64,000 nt of DNA from Ecdyonurus torrentis (GCA_949318235.1 OX439133.1:15861905-15925904), one strand, 5' to 3'; numbered from the stretch's first letter, positions 1-12,939 are shown. The notes: generated by a model not told the origin, from the letters alone. Made by a program: numbers and translations.

Positions 1-72
1 ATTTAAATTTACATAACGAAATTACTGCAGTCTCATCTATAGTAAACTTAAGTTTTATCATTAATCATTACA

Positions 73-188
73 TTAATGCTGTTCGTAAGCCTTATTCTCT
101 GCTCCTAAAGTGACGATCAACTATGGTTAATCAAATATGGAATGCGCATTTTTTGGTGCAAGAAAATAGGGTTTACGAACAGCATTAT
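73..188. mobile_element. Short MITE with AATGCTGTTCGTAA ends (family T)
   Basis: The left end reads ATGCTGTTCGTAAGCC and the right end is its inverse, GGGTTTACGAACAGCAT. The span of about 115 bp has no coding potential. Related copies are at 27936-28040 and 63565-63650 with the same ACAGCAT terminus. The superfamily is not determined. Confidence 0.55.
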
Positions 189-1239
189 TAATTAGTATCA
201 TTGCTTCAGCAGTTAATTGAAATGCACGTTCCTTTAAAATATGAATATTAATATATGAAAATATGCTCAACGGTATGCTAACAACTACGGCGCAATGCTA
301 ATTTCAGTATTATTATTAAAGCAGATTTTTTTCCTAATGCAATAAAATAGAAATTAATTACTATTCTCTAAACAGCGCAAATGAAGAAATATAACATGTT
401 TTCAATATATTTTATATTCCTTAATGACATTGTTCTCCAACAAATATGATATTTTTAAATATAAATTTAATCACGTAAAAATTACAACTGTTCACTATAA
501 ATATTAAAAAATCCCTTAACATCTTCATTTTGTTCAAATTCTTACCAGCCAATATGTAAAATTAAAGCAATAACAATAATATCCACCCATTTTTCAATAA
601 GAAATTTATAAGCAATATTAACAGTAAAAAATTATTATTAAATTTTATGTTATTGATGTGATATCTTCAAAGAGAAATTTAAAAACTTGTATTCGGAATA
701 GTGGTTAGAACTATGCGACTAAAATCCTAAAATTCGGAATACCTGTGATATTTTAGATAAAACCAATTTAAAAAATTCTCAATCATGATTGATTTATTAA
801 TTATATTCAAAAACTTGTTAGACCGCTATTATAATACTAAACTGTTACATTATTTTACTTGAAACTTTTTCAATTTTTTTTTATTGAAAAATTCACCGTG
901 GGAGAGAACCTGGAATACTTGGATACAGAATTGCATTAATTTGTGCAAAAAATAATATTTTAGTCATTTTCATTGCGATTGTATAAAACTTTGGCTACAG
1001 GAAATTGCGCAAGTAAATTAAGGTATAACATTTAAGTTTTTTAATTCTTCACTGCAATATTTCTTGGAAAAATTAACGAGATACTGTTATCATCTTGATT
1101 TTAAATAAAACTAATTAAAATTTATAAATACAAGACAATTCCTTATTGTTGAAAAAAAAATTCACGACTAGTAATTACTCTTTGTTTCATTGTTGAAAAC
1201 TACCTGATCAAATTCGTAAGAAATTCCGTAAGAAAAGCA

Positions 1240-1582
1240 TTAAAGGCATAGACCAGAGAAAATCATGAGCATTTATATCACAAAACACTTGATGGGATTT
1301 ACATAAATAACTTTAGTTTGTCTCAAAACCTAACAGTAGACCCGTAACAGTAATCAGAAATTTTGATTTATACAACCCGCACAACATTTTCATACTAATT
1401 TTTGCATGTTTCTGACGTCATAAACATGAATTTTCACGCAAATTGCATACTTTACAGTATTTTCACGCTCTCTCGTGGGGCTACCTTTACATTCTGGTAA
1501 AAATTGTCATCAGTTTTGAAGATCCCATTTCGTGTTTATTCATTAAAAAGCTCATGTTGTTTTATGTGGTCTATGCTTTTAA
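1240..1582. mobile_element. TTAA-flanked MITE, family A copy 1
   Basis: It begins TTAAAGGCATAGACCA and ends TGGTCTATGCTTTTAA, so the termini are inverted and flanked by TTAA, the target site used by piggyBac-type transposases. Two similar full copies lie at 2304-2778 and 33516-33867. Open frames inside it are too short to be a transposase. Confidence 0.7.
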
Positions 1583-2164
1583 GTATGCAATATCATCACT
1601 AAAAAGTTTGCTAGCGTCAAGTTTGCAACAAACAACGAAAAACAAACAAAACATTTCTATATCAACGAACTTTTATAAAATATATCGATTTATTATTAGT
1701 TTATTTTTATTCGATTTTTTTTTCTTATTCTTTTTTAAAGTTTTGACAATAGGCAAATAAAATCACCTGCCAGTAACTAAATTAATATTATATAGTTTAA
1801 CAGGTTATGCAATATAACCATTTTCAAAATCACATAAAAATAGTAAAATTCTTAGTAAAAATATGAAAAAATTGAAATAAATAATAATAAAATAACATAT
1901 TTGTATTTTATCATAAGAGTATTTATGTATAATTTTATGGCCTCTTTGTAACATCAAAATAATAATAATAAAATATAAAATAAATATAAATCTGAAATTT
2001 GAATAAATTATAAAAATTAGAGCTGTTTTAAGAAATCAAGTAAAGAAATTCCATTGTGATACTATAGTTTTATTTAAAATCATTACTGTATAATCATTAG
2101 TTATTAGTTATTACTATCCCACTTAGGACCTAATACATTAAATTATGTTTCCCTGTTTGTACAG

Positions 2165-3358
2165 ATGGGCGGCGTGGGATGGTTGACACTTGTCCTCGTG
2201 CTGTCACCTCTAGTTATCGCTGCTGACACGACAGAGGACAAATCACCTCACAAAACAACATCCCAATGTTGCTCCTTACATGCTACGGTAAGTTACTGCA
2301 TTATTAAAGGCATAGACCAGAAGGAAAAATTTTGCATTTATATATCACAAAACACTTGATGGGGCATACATATAAATAACATTATAGTTACATAAATAAC
2401 ATTACTACGTAATATCTATTGTAACTGACTGTACCGCAAAACAGTTGGGTTAAATTGAGAGGTTGTTATGCCTGATTTCGCCCAATAAAAGCCGTTAATT
2501 ATTATTATTATTATTATAGTTTGTCTCAAAAACCAACTGTAGCTCCGAATATAGCAGTCATCAGAACAACAACCCGCACAACATTTTCATACTAATTTTT
2601 GCTGGTTTCTGGTATCAGAATCACGAATAATCAAGCAATTTGCATACTTTATAATTTTTTACGCTCTCGTGGGACTACATTTACATTAATTCTGGAAAAA
2701 TTGTCATCAGTTTTGGAGATCCCATTTTGTGTCTAATCGTTGAAAAGCACTTTATGTTTGATGTGGTCTATGGCTTAAAAAAAAAAATAATAATAAAATT
2801 AATTTCATTAAAAATAAGGAAATAATAAATATCTTACGAAAATATCAAGCAATACGTTCTAATATCTTAGGTTTACTTTTCAAGGCAAAGTATTTTATTA
2901 ATTTTATTTCGATTCACAATAACTTCTGACGATCAATAAGTACTCGTATTAATTTTCTTAGCTAGTGTATTGAAACAAAAAATATATCTAGATTTATCAA
3001 CTTCATAATCATACATATTTTTATTATTATTATTTAGAGAGAAGTGTTACGCAACGATTACTTAATTTACAGTAACAAAAATATTGCAAAAATAAATAAA
3101 TGTTTAGATTTAATACTTTCAAATCGTTGATGTAATGATGATAAAGTTAAAGTGAAGTTAATTTAAAAAAAAAAAAAAATCTTATTATTTACTCCAAGAC
3201 CAGCAAAATATAAAGATCAAGCCTGATTCTTTTTCCTATATGTATAATATTCAAAAGCTTGTTTATACAGTATTTCGCTGCTTTCAATTTGATTGAAAGT
3301 CATATATAATATCAAAATAAATTAAAATATAATAATTGAATTAAAATTTCTTAACGAG

Positions 3359-3430
<72 letters not shown>

Positions 3431-4995
3431 AGAATTACAACGAAAGGCGATACAAATTACCTAACAAGACTTATAACATGGTAGTTATATCATAATACAT
3501 CAATATTTATGATGTGCAAAATATCCAATATCAAAATAAAATATTGTTAGTAAAAATGTAAATTTTTGATAGTAAAATTGTTACCTATCATAAGACACAG
3601 TGATATAGATATTTCTCTACATTAGAATTACATTATTTTTAATGAAACATAGGTTAAAAGTAAGAACACCACCACCCCGACTTCTCAACCAAAGACTACT
3701 GGGCAAACGATGCATGGATCAGCGATATATACATCTCACTTCCGTGAATCTCTTATACCGGGACAAATGGAACGTACCCGGCGATCAACCCCTCAAACAC
3801 TGGCAGATACTTTGTCTCACGTACTTGAACAACGCGCTGACTTTCGATCAACTTTATCTGAGAAAGATCCAAGCTTTTGGCCAACTCGAGGTATTTACTA
3901 TAATATACTTTTATTATTCATTTATTTTATCATATGTATATTTTATAATATGATTATAATTCTCTATATTAGAAGTTAAAATTACCTTTTATTATTATTA
4001 TTATTATTTTAAATATGATGCTTGTCCTCTATTTTGAGTACAAGTTTTTATTTCTGTTAAAAGTTAAATGATAAAATAGTGGTGATTTTCATTTTCAGCT
4101 GAAAAATAAATTAATAAAAATCTGAGTACTAATATGTAATAAAACTTCTTGCATTTGGGTTCCATTTTTACGTGGCATTTAAATTTTTAATTAATTATCG
4201 CTCTATAGTGTATACTATTATTATTCAACATAACATTTCAACTACAATTGAATTAAAGAAAAAAAAAGAGGCATTTATGATTAATGAAGTTTCTATTTTT
4301 TCTTAACTTATGCCAGTCTAAGCTATACATACCAAAATACCATTGTATCATGCTACATACTCGACTTTCACCTATCAACAAATTCATAATAATCTTCATT
4401 AAGACCGCAACTTCAACACTCTTCACCATCTCCAAAATTTATAGTATCCAAAATGCAGAGTGAAGGTGTTACGGAATCAGAGATATCAGTTACTCATTGT
4501 TTATTAAGATATAATTGATGAAGCGCAAACATATATTTATAAAATAATTTATTAAAATATATTTTATAATTCCATATTTATAAATTTTACAATAATATTT
4601 CAAGTTATATTATTAGTAAATTATATACTTTTTAATAATAGTTATAATATATTTTAATATAAATCCAAAGCTAAAAAAATATATAATAAATAAATAAAAA
4701 TTATATAATAAAAAAAAAAAAAAAAAAAAAATTGGGTTTAATTCTTAATTAATTTATTTGTATAATAATTTAACAGATTTTTTTCTTCTTTTTTTTCCCC
4801 CTATAGTTATTAAAAAAATGTATAATATATTCCCGTCATTGAGTCATTGATTCTGTTCTGTTATTGATTTCATGCAGTCACTCAATTATATAATATTTTA
4901 ACCTTTTTTTAGCATAAAATAATATACTGTATGATATAGAAATCCCATTTCATTAAATTAAAGTTAGTTGATTTTTTTCATCTAACCTTGCATTA

Positions 4996-5040
<45 letters not shown>

Positions 5041-6859
5041 ACGAGGCGTACAGTAATTAAAAGTTGTTCTCTTGTAGAATATGTATATGATAAAATAATT
5101 TTAACTTAGTACCTACACAATGGTGCTTATCATAATACGTGAACATGAATATTATATTATTTCTATTACACACTTTACAATTAATACTAATGCTTACACT
5201 ATAATTGACTAGTAAAGGAACAACTGTTTTAAGGCCGACTTTAAGCGTTTTTGCTCACATCCGCTTCCGTTTCTACTTACTACGCAGGCACAGCACGTCG
5301 AAACGAAAGCGGATGTAAGCAAAATCACTTAAAGTCAGCCTCAAAACAGTTGTGACTTTATTAGTCATGAGAATTATAGTTCGTTTTAAAATTAAGCAGC
5401 TGATATAATATATTATAGATTATATATAAACAGAGTTAGTTACGTATTAAAACTTTCAACATTATTTGTTACAGGACGTCGATCTCAAATGAAAAGTTTA
5501 CGAGAACTTGCTGAAGAAAATCCATTTTGGGCATCACGTGGTCGTCGAATGGCTTTTGATTCAGATTCATCAGAGGAACCATTTTGGGCCGCAAGAGGGA
5601 AAAAATTATTAGTCAAATCATTGGAAAATAATCCATTTTGGGCAGCAAGAGGTAAAAAAATGGAAGACTCAGAATCTGAGGATAATCCATTTTGGGCTGC
5701 AAGAGGAAAAAAATATGAGGAATATCTAAATTCACTGGAAAATCCATTTTGGGCTGCCAGGGGTAAAAAAGAAAATGAATTAGAGGATAATCCATTTTGG
5801 GCTGCACGAGGAAAGAAGGAAAACGAATTGGAAGTAAACCCATTTTGGGCTGCAAGGGGTAAAAAGGAAAATGAATTAGAAGATAACCCATTTTGGGCTG
5901 CACGGGGAAAGAAGGAAAACGAATTGGAAATAAACCCATTTTGGGCTGCAAGGGGTAAAAAGGAAAATGAATTAGAGGATAACCCATTTTGGGCTGCACG
6001 GGGAAAGAAGGAAAACGAATTGGAAGTGAACCCATTTTGGGCTGCAAGGGGTAAAAAGGAAAACGAATTGGAAGTGAACCCATTTTGGGCTGCAAGGGGT
6101 AAAAAGTATACTGATTATCTTAACTCAGACGAAAATCCATTTTGGGCAGCGAGAGGAAAAAAAGAAAATGAACTTGAAATCAACCCATTTTGGGCAGCAA
6201 GAGGTAAAAAATTATTAGAAAATACAGTTGAAGAAGAAGAGAATCCTTTTTGGGCAGCAAGGGGTAAAAAAGAGAATGATATATTCCCATTTTGGATAAA
6301 TAAAAATAAAAAAATGATCGAGTCGTCTGAAAATCCATTTTGGGCATCAAGAGGACGTCGTAGTTCAATTTATTCAATTTTAAACAATGAAAAACGTTCA
6401 TCAGCTGAAGCACCTCCATTCTGGGCAGCAAGGGGTAAAAAGAACGACAATATTGATGTTGAAAAAGAGATGGAAGGTTTGACAAACGTAGTTAAACCAC
6501 GTTCTAATCGACAACAAGGTGGTAGTGATCCATTCTGGCCTGCAAGAGGAAAACGTCCTAATAATGGTCCCAAACTATCAAAAGCATTAAGTAATGATCA
6601 ATTTTGGGCATCAAGAGGTAAAAAAAATGAAGAATATAATAAAGAAGATGAAGAATTTTGGAAAAAATTAGAAAATAAAAGTACATCAAATTTTAATAAA
6701 AGATTTGTGACAAATGATACAGATTTAGAAGAAATATTATCTGCAATTTTCGGTGTTCCAATTCAAAACAAAAGTAAAAAAGAAACAAAACCTTCACACG
6801 TTAAGGAATTAATTGTAAATCCTTACTATTCTACTGATTTTTGGGCTGCAAGAGGATAG
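2165..6859 (+). CDS. Ntl: Natalisin neuropeptide precursor (three coding exons)
   Basis: The CDS joins 2165-2287, 3653-3890 and 5475-6859 and encodes 581 aa. Splice sites and phases agree (phase 0, then phase 1); the first peptide, FWPTRG-RR, is split by intron 2. Residues 1-20 form a signal peptide (LTLVLVLSPLVIAA). The rest is a repeated secreted-peptide precursor. I count 21 units of FW(A/P)(A/S/T)R-G, nearly all followed by KK, RR or KR, which would yield NPFWAAR-amide type peptides after dibasic cleavage and amidation. The FxxxR-amide motif defines natalisin, a tachykinin-like arthropod family linked in insects to mating behaviour and fecundity. Acidic spacers separate the units. The last unit ends in ...FWAARG followed directly by the stop. 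One unit (FPFWINKNKK, near 6285-6315) has lost the Arg-Gly, and another (EEFWKK, near 6650) is also degenerate. A 5'UTR exon is inferred because the ATG follows an acceptor directly. Identification is from the motif; exon 2 rests on splice reasoning. Confidence 0.93.
2304..2778. mobile_element. Family A MITE copy 2 with a nested retro-element tail
   Basis: This TTAA-flanked copy lies in natalisin intron 1, starting 16 bp after the donor. Compared with copies 1 and 3, it is interrupted at about 2385-2518. The insert contains TTGTAACTGACTGTACC, then AATAAAAGCC and an (ATT)n tail. The same insert occurs alone near 57910-58010. Confidence 0.65.
3359..3424. repeat. (AT)n microsatellite
   Basis: About 33 uninterrupted TA units in natalisin intron 1, roughly 230 bp upstream of the exon 2 acceptor. 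Confidence 0.9.
4997..5039. repeat. Poly(A) tract of about 43 bp
   Basis: A pure A run in natalisin intron 2. No retrotransposon body can be recognised next to it. Confidence 0.9.
5204..5367. mobile_element. Palindromic MITE, family C copy 1
   Basis: Its arms are GGAACAACTGTTTTAAGGC and the inverse GCCTCAAAACAGTTG, with an inner CATCCGCTTCCGTTTC/GAAACGAAAGCGGATG pair. It sits about 110 bp upstream of the large natalisin exon. Seven copies of the family occur in the window. Confidence 0.7.
5771..6106 (+). repeat. Coding minisatellite: seven 48-bp natalisin units in a 96-bp higher-order pattern
   Basis: Seven exact-length 16-codon units (ENELE-x-NPFWAARGKK, residues about 220-331) lie head to tail. 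Units alternate D with V or I at the variable position, and the synonymous changes alternate too (gaaaatgaattag versus gaaaacgaattgg; cgaggaaag versus aggggtaaa). The recent duplicating unit was therefore a 96-bp pair. The last two units are nearly identical. Confidence 0.9.
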
Positions 6860-6962
6860 ATAACTATAATTATTAACGTAATAATAATTATCTATGTAAT
6901 ATTATGTATATCTAAAAAAACATATCAGTGTAATTTTTATTGAATTTTAGGATGGCTGGTTC

Positions 6963-6968
6963 AATAAA
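6963..6968 (+). terminator. Probable natalisin polyadenylation signal
   Basis: This AATAAA lies about 105 bp after the natalisin stop codon and is the first canonical signal downstream. Confidence 0.6.
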
Positions 6969-7245
6969 TAATTAAATCGCATCTTTTAATACGTTTTATT
7001 ATTTATTTCATTCCTCTACATTTTTTTATAGTATTTATAAAAAAAATGCAAATTTTATAAATTTTGTTAATATTGTAATTAAATGTACTCTCTACTATGT
7101 TTTAATGTGTCTATATTTTGAAAATCTCCATCATTCAATTCACTGCTCGTATTGAAAAAGCTATAATTTCAAAGTGACACAAAAAATATATTGTATAATA
7201 TATCATTTTTATTAATCACAATTCAACTTTATTTTTCATAAGTAC

Positions 7246-7248
<3 letters not shown>

Positions 7249-7300
<52 letters not shown>
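7249..7300. repeat. (CT)n microsatellite
   Basis: A CT run of about 52 bp downstream of natalisin. The region 6969-9050 has no recognisable gene; it holds AT-rich DNA and three CT/GA arrays. Confidence 0.9.
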
Positions 7301-7306
<6 letters not shown>

Positions 7307-7742
7307 AAATTATATTATATTTGTATATTATTAAAAGTTTCATTTACTATAATATTCTGATGTATCTAACTTTTCTCTGTAATTTAAAAGAAATAAAATA
7401 TTTATATAAAATTAAAAACGTAAAATTAAAAAAGAAAATGACATTAAGAAACAATTTAGAAAACATCATAATTTCATCTATTGAAAAATATTTTAAAATG
7501 AATAATTCACTATGTAATGAATTAATGAATATATTATATTTATATGAAATAATTTACGAAAGCTTGAAACATCATTGAAAAAAAAATTGTTGATTATTGG
7601 CAATAATGAATTAAACTTCTTTTAAATTAGAGAAAAGTAATTACAATGGGGTAACGCTGAGTTTCTAAGTAATTTAGAATCAACATCTAATTCATATGAT
7701 GTGAAGATGTTATATAGGAGAGGTAGAATGAGTGAAAGAGAT

Positions 7743-7746
<4 letters not shown>

Positions 7747-7826
<80 letters not shown>
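7747..7826. repeat. (GA)n microsatellite
   Basis: A nearly pure GA array of about 80 bp. Confidence 0.9.
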
Positions 7827-7829
<3 letters not shown>

Positions 7830-8183
7830 CAAACTTAAGTTTATATTACCAGAAAAAAATTCATGAGAATTTTTCTTCTACTCATTAAACTAAAATACTT
7901 TCTGTCTCGATTATTTAAATTGTCTGGAAAAATAAACATGTAAAAATTTACATATTATGAACATTTTTTCTTAATTACAACTTGCTCTGATTCAGGATAA
8001 TAGACATTAGATCCATTTGAAATGTACAAAGAGAGAAGAAAAATAAAAAAATAATAGTAGTTACAAAAAAATAAAAAGTTGAATTATGATAATGCGAGTA
8101 ATGACAATAAAATATATTATATTTATTGGTGATATTTAGAAAATTTATTAGTTTATTCAATATGAGCAGTGAATTGAATAATA

Positions 8184-8287
<104 letters not shown>

Positions 8288-9056
8288 TGCGATAGCAATA
8301 TATCAACATAAAGTTCACAAATTTTGTAAATTTGTTTACTTTTGTTTTCGTTAATTCTATTTGTGTTGATAATAAAATTGTAAAATGAGCTTCATGAGCA
8401 TTAAAAAAAACGCTTATTGTAATAATTGGATAACATAATTTTATTATTACTTTAAATAAAATTTTATGGGTGAAAAAACAATATTAATTTATAGTTTTTA
8501 ATACGATTATTTAATATTGAAACAATTTAACATTTACATATCTTTTTGACATTTTATATGATAGAACTGAAATCAATTTATTGATTGTATTAATATAGAT
8601 AAAGGGAGGGGTTGTTGAAAATACTTTAGTATAAATTAATAATATTTCCAACTCTTTCAAATTATATAATATTACAATATTTAAATTATATACTATTTTC
8701 ATATAATTTAATAATATTGCTTTGAAATAATGATTATAATGAAATACTTTACAAAGGATAAAGGAAATCACACGTACTGTAAAGTACTTTTGTATAAAAA
8801 TTACTAATGTAATAAATTACAAAAAAAAAAAAAAAAAAAAAAAAAGCAATATATTTTTAATAAGTGCAGCACATACGTACCTTTAGAGATTATACACCAC
8901 AAATTTTTAATATAAATTTGTTGACGTGATAATTAAAAAAAAAAAAAAAAGTTTTACAATAAAAAGTACACTTGTCCTCTAAATGAACTACCCACCTGGT
9001 AATATCAAAAAGTTAAAACAAAGATGACAATTTTTTTTTATTCTAGTCAAGAGATA

Positions 9057-9234
9057 TGACGTTCAAAGCCCCGCCTTCCGTCACGACCCAATGAGCGATG
9101 GACCAGGGATGCTGTGCGGGGGATGACATGTTCATATATACCCCTGGCACCTTAGAGCATATCTCCGCACTTCATCTCTAAGGTACTTGTTGAAAACGTC
9201 AAATAGTCATACTACAACACGCTGATTTTTAAAG
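9057..9234 (+). promoter_or_regulatory. Candidate promoter and non-coding first exon of the kinin gene
   Basis: A compact GC-richer island stands out from the AT-rich surroundings. In order it has TGACGTTC (9057-9064, CRE-like), CGTCA (9079-9083), CCAAT (9088-9092) and TATATA (9135-9140). The start site would fall about 30-40 bp after the TATA box, at roughly 9165-9175. A donor-like AAAG|GTATGC follows at 9234/9235. The next plus-strand gene, the kinin precursor, begins with an acceptor just before its ATG, so it needs an upstream non-coding exon. I infer this is that exon, across a 10 kb intron. Only the motifs are seen; the link to the gene is inference. Confidence 0.5.
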
Positions 9235-9519
9235 GTATGCTTTTTTATTACATTTATTTTTTAAATGCATGTAATATGTATGTATACATTTTTCTCTGTC
9301 ATTTTCTCTATTAATAATTAATCTCCAATTGAAGTTTTTTTTATTCCATATTTATTATTTATTACTTTCCAGCAATGTAAATTAAATTATTAATAGAATT
9401 TATAACTACTGAATAACTGAATTGTACTAAGAGCATAAAATTATTTCTATTTCTCCGGATCACTTTTTTTTTTTTTTTTTTTCTAAGGTTTTATTTTTTA
9501 TAGATTGCTTGTAACTCAA

Positions 9520-9832
9520 AATCTAAAGAGGAAACTTTCAAACTTTATGATGCCGAAATTTAATAGTAACAGCTAGGTACCTATGATAAAAATTTCAGAA
9601 CCCATAGTCAGCAGATAAAAGAGAAAATGATTATTGAAATTGACATGGGCTCTTATGGCACTAAATCTTCAAAATATCATAATTTAAAATCTAGCAAGGT
9701 GACCCCCTATTTTTTTTTTTTTTTTTTTTTTTTTTTGAAGATACCTTATTCTAATGACTTAATGTATCAATGTGAAAATTTTCCGATTTTTTTTTGTGAA
9801 ATATTTAGGAAAATCCCGCAGTAGCTGATTTC
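9520..9832. repeat. Dispersed repeat, family I copy 1
   Basis: It shares long stretches with 36783-37090, such as GAACCCATAGTCAGCAGATA, CATGGGCTCTTATGG and GTGACCCCC, and ends in TGATTTCCCG. A more diverged third copy is at 38450-38785. I saw no clear terminal inverted repeat, so the class is open. Confidence 0.6.
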
Positions 9833-11275
9833 CCGTTTTTAATTTAATAATAGTGTTAGTTAATTAGTATTTATTAGTTAGTTAGTATTACCAATTAGTT
9901 GATTAGTTATGGTCTTTTGGATTGAATGTGGATATATATAACATAGTAAAATTTTATTGTTCTGTGGCAATGCCATGATTAATGGATAACATAAATTATT
10001 CATCACCTTTTTAATAAAAAAATCAATTGAATTATGCTGAAAAATATTGTAATAGTAAAAAGAAATTTTTAGCTTTTTATCAAATTTACATTATTTTGTA
10101 AAGAAGACCCTCGCTTACTTGATGATAATTAGAAACATTGAATGATAAAAATTATTTGTAGTCATATTTTTATTTATAATATTACTTCCTTTTTATTACG
10201 TTATTTCAAATTATCTAACAATTTCAGTTTTAAAAATGGTGCTAACAAAAATCTGAAATTGAATTTTTTTTTTATACAAATGTACTCTCTCTCTCTCTTT
10301 TTAAGAAATACCTTAAAAATTATACATAAATTTCTTAGTTCTGTATATATTCAAGACTGCTGTATCGCAGGAAAAGTAATTGATGCTTTTTTTTTTTTTC
10401 ATCTGTTTCAATTGAAATAAAAATTGCAAAATAAATTTATTAGTAAAACTCTTATTTTTTTATTTTGAAGCATATCTTTTATTATTATTATTATTAATTT
10501 CCACAAGGTGTATACTCCAACCAAGGCAAATTATGTTTTTTTAGTTTTAAATGAAATACTTCAACAACAACAACAAAAAAAAAAAAAAAAAAAAAAAAAA
10601 AGGAACAACAAAATTACGTGAAGTTTGTAATTTTTATAATATTATATCACTGGTCTACATTATTTAGTGGTAAATGGAAATAGTTAAATATTCTCAATTG
10701 TTACTCTAAACTTTCTACTCAAGTAAAACTAACAATAATGGCACGAAATGCGAAATTGCAAGATTTCAGTATTTAGTTCGCAATTGGTACACATTGAAAA
10801 AACACATTATATTATTAATACAATTAGTATGTGTTACACTCAACCCCAAATCAGAAATGATTTCATTGAAAAATCGTCTGTAATTTACTGAAACTATATT
10901 AATAAATAAAATAATTTTTTATATTTTAAATTAACAAATTAATATGTATAATTTAATAAATCTATTTATAAATTAAATATTACCAATTAAATTATTAGTA
11001 TTAAAATATATTAAAAAATTTAATATAATACATTGACAAATATAAAATTATTTTACAAATTTAAAATCTTATCACGTTTTTATATACAGGATATTTTTAT
11101 CCTTATGGGAACACAAGAGAAAAAAATCTCCTTTCAGATTTTGTTTTTGATATCTAGCCTACAAAAAAAAATCATAAAAAAAATCTCAGGTTTCCTTTAA
11201 CTCAAAGAAAAAAAATTGCTTTCGAAGGGAGAGAGATATTGCTTTTAAGTTTTAATTTTCAAGAGCTAACTTTTC

Positions 11276-11312
<37 letters not shown>

Positions 11313-11316
<4 letters not shown>

Positions 11317-11464
11317 TAGTTTAAATAAGGATTGTAGATATTTAGTGTTACAACTGCATTTTCTGTATTTGCACTTGAGGACTTTTTGATAATGGCATAA
11401 AAAAGCCTTCAAGTGAAAATATTTGCATTTGTGACACTAAATATCTAAAACCCTTATTTCAACC
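11313..11464. repeat. Imperfect palindrome (possible foldback element)
   Basis: The left arm TTTAAATAAGGATTGTAGATA pairs with the right arm near TATCTAAAACCCTTATTTCAA. The inner TTAGTGTTACAA pairs with TTGTGACACTAA. Total length is about 150 bp, directly after a 37-bp poly(A). Confidence 0.55.
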
Positions 11465-11705
11465 ATTACAATTTTAAATTTATTTACTTAATAAGTCTTT
11501 AAATTAATAAATACTTAAATTTACTAGTATTACAATTATTTTATATTTAAATAATAAAATAATCAAACTAAAAAAAAGGATGCTATAAAAATAAACATAT
11601 TAATTATAAATATCTGATAAAACAAATGAAATGAAAAATTATCGCATAACTATATTTCAATCATGATTTTTTTTTCTTTTTTTAATTTGAAATATATTTT
11701 TAGCT

Positions 11706-12010
11706 ATAGGGTCTATGCATATTCATGTTAAAGTCGACGCCATGTTGGATAACTCAATAACATGGGTGGCATAGGAAAAAAAATCATTTTGCCAGTTTAA
11801 AACCACTATGCAATATTTTTGAGAGCATTCATGTTGTAAATATGTTGAATTAGTATCTCAAGTATGTGAGTAAAATAACAATAACAAAAAATTAACCGAT
11901 TTCCCAAAGAAAATTGGCTTAAATGAAGTTTGTCCTGTGCTGAGCAATGTTATTTACTACTCCAGTATGGCCTCCAAGCGCACTAAATATGAAGTCATTT
12001 GCATACACCC
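11706..12010. mobile_element. MITE family D copy 1
   Basis: It starts TATAGGGTCTATGC and ends GCATACACCC. The body contains AAAGTCGACGCCAT and CAAGCGCACTAAATATGA, as in the copies at 14167-14483, 59316-59632 and 60803-61102. Ends of the last two suggest a TA target duplication. Confidence 0.7.
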
Positions 12011-12939
12011 TTTTATTGGATACAGTAAGAATATATTCCTAATATTATGAATTATAATGACTGAAACTAAAAATTACGAAATAATTGTATTCCAATATAT
12101 AATTTTCCTCGTTGTTCTTTTATGCAAAGAAATTTTTTTGTAAATCGCTAAAATAATATTACATTTTTATACTATATGTCAATTAATCACTTAATTTTAA
12201 ATTCGTCAAACAAGGCTGTAAAAGAACCAAAATTTTAATGTTAAGTATATAGTTTCTTAAAATTTTGAAGTACATATCCTTTCAACAATAAATAAATTAA
12301 ATTAAATTAAAAAACGTAAAAAAGAGAAGGAAAAAAAAATAATTGTTTTAAAAAAAATGGACACGTCCAAAATCTCCTAAATATTCCACATACGATTTTA
12401 TTTTTTCATTGAATTAAAAGTTTATACATTATAATTAATTAAAAAGTATGAAAATATAAAGTCATACAAAAGTTTAGTAACAATAATTATTATTCACAAC
12501 ACATAACTTAGCACGTAAGATGTAAATTCAGTTATTTTAATTATATTTTAGTTAATGTTTTAAATTTAATTATATTTTACCTACGTTTGTTCTTCATATT
12601 TAAAATCTCTACCATAAGGATTTTCTTTCATGAAATATATTATATAATAATATTTATAACAATAAATTATTATAAATATCTTAACTTTGTACCATATTAT
12701 ATTATTTAAACTAATAATTTTATTGTAGACTTTTTTTTTTTTTTTTTTTTTTTTTGTGCAGTTGTATTAACAAAATCTTAAAATACTAAAAAGGTAAGAA
12801 ATTTGAGATTGCTTTATTTATCCCGCGCCGCCTGTGACTTGTCTAGCGTGCTTCACCAATTGGTTTATTAGAAACCTTGATAAGGCGTACAGATTTAAAA
12901 TAATTTTGAAATTCCTAGATACCTTAAAAGTTTCAAATA

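Larger units (their letters stand above)
1..2164. other. AT-rich region upstream of the natalisin coding exons
   Basis: I see no convincing coding region here. The stretch holds two short transposon copies (73-188 and 1240-1582) and low-complexity AT sequence. The natalisin start codon at 2165 comes directly after a splice acceptor (tttgtacag). The promoter and a non-coding first exon must therefore lie in this stretch or beyond the left edge. I could not pick out a TATA or GC-rich promoter segment here. Confidence 0.6.

Noticed and set aside
3642..3953. A 103-codon frame overlapping natalisin exon 2
   Set aside because: The overlapping frame from 3653 contains KDPSFWPTRG, joins exons 1 and 3 in phase, and is the real one.
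5613..6095. A 160-codon minus-strand frame with regular QPKMG repeats
   Set aside because: It is the antisense of the natalisin repeats. Its periodicity is inherited from the 48-bp coding units and it has no signal peptide or splice support.
5771..6106. Regular 48-bp repeats that could look like a CRISPR array
   Set aside because: The repeats are contiguous, in frame and translate to FWAAR units; there are no unique spacers and the genome is eukaryotic.
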